DNA of 6,714 bases from Planctomicrobium sp. GTDB taxonomy: Bacteria; Planctomycetota; Planctomycetia; Planctomycetales; Planctomycetaceae. Of this stretch, positions 1-4,989 are shown piece by piece. The stretch covers positions 1 to 6,714 of the forward strand of contig JABJMI010000573.1 of the NCBI GenBank assembly GCA_018659505.1, given 5' to 3'. How positions within the stretch are numbered: position 1 is the stretch's first letter; each line of letters begins with the position of its first letter. The position numbers and the translations under genes were made by a program. Under the pieces are notes generated by a model that was not told the DNA's origin, did no database searches, and worked only from the letters and a program-made list of their open reading frames with translations.

Positions 1-442
1 GAACCATACTAAAAAAAGAATGAATCAATCGAACGAAAATATTCGGGCGATCATCAACTTCGGATGTCGAGGACTGCTGTTCAGGATCGACTTCGTTGAG
101 TCGTCGAGACCTTCTTCCTGATTCCGCCTCAGATTCTTCTTCGTCTTCTAATCCGATGACCGGTGTCGGAGCCAAGTCGAGAGTATCCTCCACTGGTTTG
201 GAGGCAGACGGTTTTCTTTTCCGTTTCTTTCCGGAACTCTTGGGAACGTGCGGTGGTGGGTACGTGTCGTGGGGAAGAACAAAAAGAGAAGATCCGCATG
301 TCTTACAAACTAGATGCTGTTGCCGTGATCGACGAATACCGCCATGTTTTTGACCACACTCGCAATGCACCTCGAACGGCTGCGGCGTTTCAGAAACGTC
401 TCGCTTAAAAACATTTGCCGCCTTGGAAATCCATTCACTCAT
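1..442 (-). CDS. Zinc-ribbon protein, N-terminal part (runs off the left edge)
   Basis: The reading frame starts at the ATG at 442 and stays open for 147 codons to the window edge, so the C-terminus is missing. Residues 22-57 form a small zinc ribbon: Cys27-x-Cys29, then Cys46-x-x-Cys49, the last followed by Gly and a FVLP strand, the usual end of a zinc knuckle. After it come a Pro-rich turn (YPPPHVP, 61-67), a strongly basic stretch (GKKRKRKP, 71-78) and an acidic Ser/Glu-rich linker (about 85-130). The frame turns hydrophobic (IFVRLIHSFFSMV, 135-147) just at the edge, which could open a membrane helix or a second domain. From memory, large planctomycete proteins with such a ribbon followed by a disordered linker and a membrane or repeat domain are common, but the family was not checked. 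No Shine-Dalgarno is visible before the start. The function is unknown. The frame is convincing because of the ribbon and the absence of stops. Confidence 0.82.
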   Translation of the reverse strand, partial: MSEWISKAANVFKRDVSETPQPFEVHCECGQKHGGIRRSRQQHLVCKTCGSSLFVLPHDTYPPPHVPKSSGKKRKRKPSASKPVEDTLDLAPTPVIGLEDEEESEAESGRRSRRLNEVDPEQQSSTSEVDDRPNIFVRLIHSFFSMV

Positions 443-457
443 ACAAAAACTTAGTGG

Positions 458-751
458 TCATATTCCAGGAAAGGAGCTAAGAAAATTGAAAGAGGCACTA
501 TAGCTACTGATCTTAGAGTCTACTCGCATTTGCCAGCGAACGCCAACTTCGAAAGCGTTCTCTAGTTCTTCCACATCGAACGAGCTTGGAGGAACCAGTA
601 CAATGCAAAGCATCCTGTCGTCTTCTACTGTTGTTAGTGTCTCTCGTGTTGGAGCGACTTTTAAATTCTCTTTATAATATTGATCAAAAGTTGAGAATGA
701 CTGGCACTGGACAACGGGCTCCCTACCTGATCGAACCAGGATGAAAATCAA
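458..751 (-). CDS. Doubtful small protein, 97 codons, TTG start only
   Basis: The frame ends in TGA at 458-460, 15 bases before the ATG of the zinc-ribbon gene on the same strand. It stays open upstream to about 823, but no ATG or GTG opens it; TTG at 751 is the only usable start. A hand count of codon positions gives about 50% GC at position 1, 37% at position 2 and 41% at position 3, a mild coding-like bias. The middle (MLCIVLVPPSSF, then DVEELENAFEVGVRW) reads like a real alpha/beta protein. I recognise no family or motif. It could be a real gene co-transcribed with the zinc-ribbon gene, the remnant of a longer gene that lost its start, or chance. The TTG lies inside a 15-bp palindrome, and no ribosome binding site is evident. 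Confidence 0.33.
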   Translation of the reverse strand: MIFILVRSGREPVVQCQSFSTFDQYYKENLKVAPTRETLTTVEDDRMLCIVLVPPSSFDVEELENAFEVGVRWQMRVDSKISSYSASFNFLSSFPGI

Positions 752-764
752 CTCAACTTGAGTT
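750..764. promoter_or_regulatory. 15-bp palindrome, possible operator
   Basis: AACTCAA-C-TTGAGTT is a perfect 7+1+7 inverted repeat. It lies about 100 bases upstream of the SOD start, in the region between leftward and rightward genes. Its size and position suit a dimeric repressor site, but no second copy and no recognised regulator motif are present. It also overlaps the only possible start (TTG) of the doubtful ORF at 458-751. Without a clear promoter nearby this remains a weak call. Confidence 0.25.
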
Positions 765-852
765 AATAGAAATGAAATGCGAAGTTTTGTATTGTAAGTC
801 GATAGTTCTACTGGTGAATCTTCTCACCTAAAAACATTCACAAACAATACCC

Positions 853-858
853 TAAGGA
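853..858 (+). promoter_or_regulatory. Ribosome binding site of the SOD gene
   Basis: TAAGGA ends 7 bases before the ATG at 866. It supports that start over the in-frame ATG at codon 5 (878), which would shorten the signal peptide's charged N-terminus. Confidence 0.6.
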
Positions 859-865
859 TTGATTT

Positions 866-1447
866 ATGCACAAGAACATGAAATCACTAAGTTTGGCACT
901 TTGCGCCGTCGCGGGAATCGGTTTTTTAAGCACCTTACAAGCTGACCACCATGAACATGATCATGCTGCACACATGCCGACGCATGGAGTCGTTCTACTG
1001 AAAGCGACTAAAGGCAATAAAGTTCGCGGAAGACTTTCGCTCGTGCAGACTGCTGCTGGCGTGAAAGTGACAGGTCGTGTCAACGGGTTGACTCCTGGTG
1101 AGCATGGCTTCCACATTCATGAATTGGGTGACATTACTGCCCCTGATGGTACTTCAGCTGGTGGACACTTTAATCCAGATGGTCACGACCATGGTTCTCC
1201 AGGTGACGACAAACATCACGCTGGGGATCTTGGAAACATCACTGCTGATGATGAAGGTGTTGCCAAAGTTGACATCCTGCAAAAAGGCTTGAAGCTACAC
1301 TTTGTCATTGGACGTTCAATCGTCGTCCACGCTGGCAAAGATGACCTAAAAAGTCAGCCATCCGGCGATGCTGGACCACGTGTTGCAGTTGGCGTGATTG
1401 GTATTGGAGCTAAGAAAATGCCTGCCAAGAAAAAGAAAGACCAATAG
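866..1447 (+). CDS. sodC: Secreted Cu/Zn superoxide dismutase (SodC family)
   Basis: It converts superoxide to hydrogen peroxide and oxygen in the cell envelope. The 193-residue precursor has a signal peptide (MHKNMK followed by a hydrophobic stretch, residues 7-23), with likely cleavage after LQA at 26. Family ligands are all present: copper by His83, His85, His101 and His155; zinc by His101, His109, His118 and Asp121; the guiding arginine is Arg172. Diagnostic strings are GFHIHELGD, SAGGHFNP, HAGDLGN and GVIGIG. Two things stand out. The mature N-terminus is His-rich (DHHEHDHAAHMPTH), like the metal-capturing extension of some bacterial SodC proteins. Both cysteines of the usual structural disulfide are missing: Gly95 stands where the eukaryotic-type loop cysteine would be, the bacterial GxC position is Ile90, and Val175 replaces the C-terminal one. 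The mature chain has no cysteine at all. A Lys-rich tail (KKMPAKKKKDQ) ends the protein. The gene stands alone and ends at a strong terminator. Confidence 0.95.
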   Translation: MHKNMKSLSLALCAVAGIGFLSTLQADHHEHDHAAHMPTHGVVLLKATKGNKVRGRLSLVQTAAGVKVTGRVNGLTPGEHGFHIHELGDITAPDGTSAGGHFNPDGHDHGSPGDDKHHAGDLGNITADDEGVAKVDILQKGLKLHFVIGRSIVVHAGKDDLKSQPSGDAGPRVAVGVIGIGAKKMPAKKKKDQ

Positions 1448-1476
1448 TCTCTCTTAATCATTGATGCTGAAATCGC

Positions 1477-1513
1477 AAACACCTGCCATGAATTATCATG
1501 GCAGGTGTTTTTT
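1477..1513 (+). terminator. Rho-independent terminator between sodC and rimK
   Basis: A perfect 14-bp stem (AAACACCTGCCATG, 1477-1490, with its complement at 1497-1510) encloses the 6-base loop AATTAT. A run of six T's (1508-1513) overlaps the stem's end on the plus strand. It terminates sodC 30 bases after its stop. The convergent rimK stops 3 bases beyond the T-run at 1517, so the same hairpin may also stop leftward transcripts. On that strand only three T's follow, so termination there is probably weaker. Confidence 0.9.
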
Positions 1514-1516
1514 CGT

Positions 1517-2737
1517 TTACTTTTCTTCTTCGCTCTTTTCTACGGGAGGTTCCTCAGATTGTGTTGGCAAATCTTGTGCTTCGGGTAAGCGTTGCTTCTG
1601 GGTTTTCTTGGGGACGAGCTGTCTCATCGATTCGAGCTTACCGAAACATAAGAGTCGATCTCCTGGTTCCAAAACACGATCCGACCTAGGGTTCGGGATC
1701 ACTGTCGTTCCCCGATATAACGTCAAAGCATTAATGTCTTTCTCTCGCAATCCAGATTCGTTAATTGTTCGTCCAATATATTCTGAGCCTTCTGGAATGT
1801 GAAGTTCAGAAACACCATAACCTCGACTGACTGTCAGTCGTTGACGAATATCGATCTCAGGGAAATCGACCTGGGCTGCGATGAAGTCAACAATCGTGCC
1901 CGCGATATCGAGTTGAGTACAAGTTTCGATGCCTTCCAGTCCCGGTGACGAATTCACTTCCATGATCTGCGGACCAGTATTCGATTCGAGCATATCGACA
2001 CCGGCAACTTTCAGACCCATAATTTGAGCGGCACGAACCGCTGCATCACGATATTCTTCGGTAAGCTCAACAGGTTCTGTCACTCCTCCTCGATGAACAT
2101 TGCTGCGGAACTCTTGTCCTTGGGCGACTCGCCTCATCGCTGCCACGACTTGATCACCGACAACGAATGCGCGGACGTCCTTACCTTTACTCTCAGCGAC
2201 AAACTTCTGAACAAGAACATTCTGTTTTGTACTTTGAAGCGTTTCAATAATCGCCTCAGCGATTTTGACTGAGTCCGCGAGAATCACACCGACTCCCTGT
2301 GTTCCTTCCAGTAACTTAATAATGACAGGAGCGCCACCGACTCTTTCTATGGATGGGAGTACATCTGCTTTGTCTCTGACGAAAGTCGTTTCGGGAATTC
2401 CGATTTGATGTCGAGACAAGATTTGCATACTGCGTAATTTGTCGCGGGAGTTCGAGATTCCGTTCGAGGAATTTGCGCAATAGACATCCATCTGCTCGAA
2501 CTGTCGAACAACTGCGGTTCCGAAATATGTGATCGAATTCCCAATCCGAGGCAGCACGGCGTCGTACTGCGTGAGCTGCTTGCTGCGGAAATAAAGGTCC
2601 GGTTCGCCCGCCTTCAAGTCGATCGCAAACTTCAATGTGTTCAAGACCTTGATTTCGTGCCCTCGTTGAAGAGCTGCCTCTTTAAGACGTCGAGTACTAT
2701 AGCAAGTAGTACTGCAAGACAATATCGCCAATTTCAT
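1517..2737 (-). CDS. rimK: RimK-type ATP-grasp alpha-L-glutamate ligase with C-terminal RCK_C/TrkA-C domain
   Basis: RimK of E. coli adds glutamates to the C-terminus of ribosomal protein S6 using ATP. Residues 1-290 match that enzyme closely by eye: MKLAILS start, LPRIGNSITYFGTA (62-75), RDKLRSMQILSRH (98-110), the GGAPVIIKLLEGTQGVGV nucleotide loop (134-151), the VQKFV hinge (176-180), FRSNVHRGG (210-218) and the metal-binding end GVDMLES...QIMEVNSSPGLEGIE (247-271). The E. coli protein ends near 300, but here about 115 residues follow. Residues about 308-375 look like an RCK_C (TrkA-C) ligand-binding domain: SELHIPEGSEYIGRTINESGL, then LEPGDRLLCFGKLESM. A charged Pro/Glu-rich tail (376-406) ends the protein. 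RCK_C domains bind small ligands such as cyclic di-AMP in potassium transport proteins, so ligand control of the ligase is plausible but inferred. A short AGG lies before the ATG. S6 is the likely target, though RimK-like ligases can use other substrates. Confidence 0.92.
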   Translation of the reverse strand: MKLAILSCSTTCYSTRRLKEAALQRGHEIKVLNTLKFAIDLKAGEPDLYFRSKQLTQYDAVLPRIGNSITYFGTAVVRQFEQMDVYCANSSNGISNSRDKLRSMQILSRHQIGIPETTFVRDKADVLPSIERVGGAPVIIKLLEGTQGVGVILADSVKIAEAIIETLQSTKQNVLVQKFVAESKGKDVRAFVVGDQVVAAMRRVAQGQEFRSNVHRGGVTEPVELTEEYRDAAVRAAQIMGLKVAGVDMLESNTGPQIMEVNSSPGLEGIETCTQLDIAGTIVDFIAAQVDFPEIDIRQRLTVSRGYGVSELHIPEGSEYIGRTINESGLREKDINALTLYRGTTVIPNPRSDRVLEPGDRLLCFGKLESMRQLVPKKTQKQRLPEAQDLPTQSEEPPVEKSEEEK

Positions 2738-2930
2738 TTGGAACCTAAATTTATACCTTTAAGTATTACATTGACTGAGCAGCGTACATCACGGGGAGAT
2801 GTCATCAATCACAGATTACCATAAACACGACCCGGTTCGTAGCGATGTGGTAGACATTGTTTCATGTCACCCAAGTAGTAAAGTAGAGGGATCGCAATCT
2901 TGCGTTTGTGAACTCATCAAGGATGCAAAA

Positions 2931-3060
2931 TCGTCCTCAAAAATTAAAGAGACAGGATCTACATGATTCACAGGATAAGATGAACACCTTCCAGACCGTC
3001 AAGCAGGAGTCTCAACATTCGTCCTGTTTGCTTGCATTGCCCGAATTGAGATTGGCAACG
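2931..3060 (+). repeat. Diverged partial copy of the intergenic repeat element
   Basis: The stretch aligns by eye with 4642-4760 in the same orientation. Both have an A/T-rich lead-in (CTCAA...TTAAAG), then three 9-bp units: ACAGGATCT, ACATGATTC and ACAGGATAA at 2952-2978, against ACAGGATGG, ACATGATTT and ACAGGATAA at 4662-4688. AACACC follows, and later a shared C(C/T)GAATTGA block. Unit start to block is 90 bases here and 87 there, so the two differ by substitutions and a small indel. The mirror half (ATCCTGTC-type right arm) and the outer CACGAAA arms of the full element are not recognisable here, so this copy is truncated or decayed. Confidence 0.7.
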
Positions 3061-3126
3061 CATCTGACATCGAAAGCTATTATGTTTTACCTGCGGTGAT
3101 GCTGCATGTTCTTCAAATTCTAAAGC

Positions 3127-3153
3127 CACAGAGATCACCGAGGACTCAGAGGT
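3127..3153 (+). repeat. Three imperfect 9-bp units, CACAGAGGN type
   Basis: CACAGAGAT, CACCGAGGA and CTCAGAGGT follow each other directly with GAG in phase. The array lies just downstream of the decayed repeat copy and ends at the minus-strand terminator. It shares the 9-bp period and three-unit size of the ACAGGATNN and CACGAAAGA arrays in this window, but has a different unit sequence. Confidence 0.6.
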
Positions 3154-3199
3154 AAGAAGAAAAAGGCAAGACAGCTCCCTTTAGAACCAGTCTTGCCTT
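3154..3199 (-). terminator. Probable Rho-independent terminator of thyX
   Basis: A perfect 10-bp stem (AAGGCAAGAC at 3163-3172, complement at 3190-3199) encloses a 17-base loop. Read on the minus strand, the stem is followed by TTTTTCTTCTT, so it acts leftward. The only leftward gene that reaches it is thyX, whose stop lies 190 bases upstream. The loop is long for a terminator. Confidence 0.65.
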
Positions 3200-3389
3200 A
3201 TTCAATTTGAGCTGATCTGATAACCCGAAGCGTCCTCATCTTTGCCCAGTGTGAACAAAGCAATTGCCCTGCTTTAGAATACGGATTAAAAAGGAGCAGT
3301 CATTCCACTTCATCTAATCTGTATCATTCGCAATAATTCGTGACGATCCGCGTTCTCCTTATTGTTCCGCCAATACATACGGAAGCTGC

Positions 3390-4298
3390 TTAATCGTCTT
3401 TCATAATTCCGAAACGTACGAGCTTAGCTCGACATTCATTTCGCTCGCGTGAGCGTTGTAGGTCTTTCCAGCTTGGGTCCTGGCATTCCAAAAAGGTTGA
3501 TTCTTCGAAAGGAGGAACCAATTTGTTTTCGTTAGCGAACAGTTGCATCCGTTGGATCACTTCGACATCAAGTCTGGTGAGGAACATGGCATTGGCGCGA
3601 TAGTCCTGGAAGGCTTCCCAAGCAATCGGAAAGAGTGGTTTCACAATTTGCTCGCCGATGGTTGTTGCGAATTCCCGAATCTCTAATTGTGCGTGAGAAT
3701 CCATTCTCAAGGCGAGAAAATGTAGCAGATTGTGCAAGTCGATTTTCCAATATGCCTCTGTATATGTACAGAGTGGTAGATCTTTACGAGCCTGTTCCCG
3801 CGCAACGCCGGCATCGATTCGCTGTTGATACATTTTGCGGGCAGCAGCTTGGAACTCGTCTTCGGCGTCGGTCAAGGTTTGACCTTGAGCAAGCTCCAGG
3901 AACCCATCGCTTCCCTGTCGATTTATCGTCGCTTGTGTTCTCCATTCCTCAGCAGGAGTCGTTTGAGCGGAGTCAATCGCTACGGAATACCGCGTACTGT
4001 ATTCGTTCACATTGGCAGTCCGGTGGCGAATCCATTGTCTCCAGCAATCCATCGGGACTCGGACTAAGATCTTCAACTCAGCCATTTCAAATGGAGTAGT
4101 ATGGCGATGACGCAGCAGGTAGCGAATCAAGGTGCGATCATCAGAAACCTTTTGTGTTCCAGCTCCGTAACTCACACGGGCAGCCTGAACAATTGAACCG
4201 TCATCTCCCATGCAATCGACGAGGCAGACGAATCCGTCATTCAAAACTGGGAACTTTTCCCACCGTAGGCGTTCAACTTCTGTGTCATTTGATGGCAT
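3390..4298 (-). CDS. thyX: Flavin-dependent thymidylate synthase ThyX
   Basis: It makes dTMP from dUMP in the cytoplasm, using methylenetetrahydrofolate as carbon donor and FAD with NADPH as reductant. The 302-residue protein carries the family signature RHR-x7-S at residues 91-101 (RHRTANVNEYS), continuing TRYS. The FAD-binding LLRHRHTTPFE segment is at 61-71. The block LALRMDSHAQLEIRE (195-209) includes Arg198, equivalent by alignment to the arginine that orients dUMP. IGEQIVKPLFPIAWEAFQDY (214-233) closes the core. It is longer than the roughly 220-residue Thermotoga enzyme, with an insert around 108-150 and a C-terminal extension from about 240. The start at 4298 gives the expected N-terminus; no Shine-Dalgarno is evident. 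It appears to be transcribed alone, with the terminator at 3154-3199. Confidence 0.97.
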   Translation of the reverse strand: MPSNDTEVERLRWEKFPVLNDGFVCLVDCMGDDGSIVQAARVSYGAGTQKVSDDRTLIRYLLRHRHTTPFEMAELKILVRVPMDCWRQWIRHRTANVNEYSTRYSVAIDSAQTTPAEEWRTQATINRQGSDGFLELAQGQTLTDAEDEFQAAARKMYQQRIDAGVAREQARKDLPLCTYTEAYWKIDLHNLLHFLALRMDSHAQLEIREFATTIGEQIVKPLFPIAWEAFQDYRANAMFLTRLDVEVIQRMQLFANENKLVPPFEESTFLECQDPSWKDLQRSRERNECRAKLVRFGIMKDD

Positions 4299-4555
4299 CG
4301 AATTTCCGAAACTCTAAGTAAGGCAATATATTTGTGTGAATGTTTCTCTCAGACTCTTTTGATTTCGTTAGATTATGGTCATCAAAGCACTTGAGTTCAA
4401 TCGAGGCTCACTGCCGTTTCAAGATGTTTCTGAATCTTCCCGAAGTACACATCCTGTATTCGCCTGAATAAATCGTGTTTCGTGGCATCAGCGTTTTGAC
4501 TTGTGAAAATGAACGTAACCGTTCACAGACTGGCATGAAAAGAGAGTCTTTGAAC

Positions 4556-4582
4556 CACGAAAGAAACGAACGACACGAAAGA
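4556..4582 (+). repeat. Three 9-bp units, CACGAAAGA type (left outer arm)
   Basis: The units are CACGAAAGA, AACGAACGA and CACGAAAGA, directly adjacent. The mirror array on the other strand runs from 4921 down to 4895 (CACGAAACA, CACAAATGA, CACGAAAAG). In both arrays the first and third units are best conserved. Confidence 0.65.
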
Positions 4583-4661
4583 AAAAGAGGTTAGCCGCTT
4601 AGGAAACGTAAAGATGATCAAAAAAACTGCCTAATCAATTTTCATCTCAAGTTTAAAGTAG

Positions 4662-4688
4662 ACAGGATGGACATGATTTACAGGATAA
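4662..4688 (+). repeat. Three 9-bp units, ACAGGATNN type (left inner arm)
   Basis: The units are ACAGGATGG, ACATGATTT and ACAGGATAA. The mirror array on the minus strand lies at 4809-4835 (ACAGGATTC, ACATGATGA, ACAGCATAA). A further direct copy lies at 2952-2978. In all three arrays the middle unit has T in place of the fourth-position G, so the order of the units is conserved as well as the motif. Confidence 0.7.
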
Positions 4689-4973
4689 TATAAACACCAT
4701 TAAAATCATCAAACAAAAATTTTCCGTCGTTGTAACAGTTGCCTTACCTGAATTGAACTCTCTTACAGGGGTGATGAGTTCGTTCAATTCGAGGGGAGTT
4801 CACTGAATTTATGCTGTTCATCATGTGAATCCTGTCTAAGTTTTCAAAATGAGATCGCCAAGATTGGTGTCGCATCTAGGTCTGAAAGGAAAGTCTTTTC
4901 GTGTCATTTGTGTGTTTCGTGGTTATCCAATAGTTTCAGCAGCGTGAACGGTTAAAAACGCACTTCGCGGAAA

Positions 4974-4980
4974 AGAGAGG
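4974..4980 (+). promoter_or_regulatory. Ribosome binding site of glcE
   Basis: AGAGAGG ends 9 bases before the ATG at 4990 and supports that start. It lies outside the repeat element, 20 bases past its right end. Confidence 0.5.
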
Positions 4981-4989
4981 CATCGGAAA

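Larger units (their letters stand above)
2738..3389. other. 652-bp gene-free region between rimK and thyX
   Basis: No frame here looks coding. Positions 2738-2930 show nothing recognisable apart from an AT-rich stretch just upstream of rimK. Positions 2931-3120 carry a decayed copy of the repeat found upstream of glcE. Positions 3127-3153 hold a 9-bp periodic array. A minus-strand terminator hairpin lies at 3154-3199. Positions 3200-3389 would form a 3' untranslated region of about 190 bases for thyX and contain only tiny frames of under 30 codons. Confidence 0.7.
4516..4954. repeat. 439-bp element of three nested inverted repeats (MITE-like or structured intergenic element)
   Basis: The outer ends are a perfect 11-bp inverted repeat: TAACCGTTCAC (4516-4526) and GTGAACGGTTA (4944-4954). 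Inside lie AACCACGAAA-N9-GACACGAAA (4553-4580) and its complement TTTCGTGTC-N9-TTTCGTGGTT (4897-4924), with the same 9-base spacing. Further in, arm 4644-4690 mirrors 4809-4855; each contains TAGACAGGAT-NN-ACATGAT-NN-ACAG(G/C)AT with identical spacing. The core (4691-4808) has its own perfect 9-bp hairpin, GAATTGAAC (4750-4758) with GTTCAATTC (4782-4790). No frame of useful length exists, so any mobility would depend on enzymes made elsewhere. No target-site duplication is clear. The layout suits a miniature transposable element or a folded RNA or DNA element; the sequence alone does not decide. Confidence 0.75.
4299..4989. other. 691-bp gene-free region between divergent thyX and glcE
   Basis: The region must contain promoters for both flanking genes, but no convincing -35/-10 pair was found. 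Positions 4299-4515 hold nothing recognisable beyond a 30-codon frame at 4375-4467 that lacks support. Positions 4516-4954 form the nested inverted-repeat element. Only 35 bases separate that element from the glcE start. Confidence 0.7.

Noticed and set aside
96..408. Two plus-strand frames of 81-85 codons
   Set aside because: They lie antisense to the zinc-ribbon gene, have low-complexity Ser-rich or arbitrary content, and no ribosome binding site. The minus-strand frame has a clear cysteine motif.
813..828. Small hairpin (GGTGA/TCACC) in the sodC leader
   Set aside because: It has only 5 bp of stem and a 6-base loop, which is within chance for this length; no riboswitch-like structure surrounds it.
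2820..2860. GGTTCG-like string that recalls a tRNA T-arm
   Set aside because: No acceptor or anticodon stems can be built around it on either strand.
2908..3099. Plus-strand frame of 63 codons between rimK and thyX
   Set aside because: It runs through the decayed repeat copy, its translation resembles no protein, and it has no ribosome binding site.
3635..4099. Plus-strand frame of 154 codons opposite thyX
   Set aside because: It is fully antisense to a certain thyX gene, and its Arg/Ser-rich translation is typical of a shadow frame.
4375..4467. 30-codon plus-strand frame downstream of the thyX start region
   Set aside because: It has no Shine-Dalgarno or recognisable motif and is too short to support without conservation.
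4516..4954. Complete insertion sequence
   Set aside because: There is no transposase frame in any of the six frames and no clear target-site duplication; at most it is a non-autonomous element.
2931..4960. CRISPR array
   Set aside because: The repeated units are 9 bp, adjacent and without spacers, partly inverted, and no cas genes are present.
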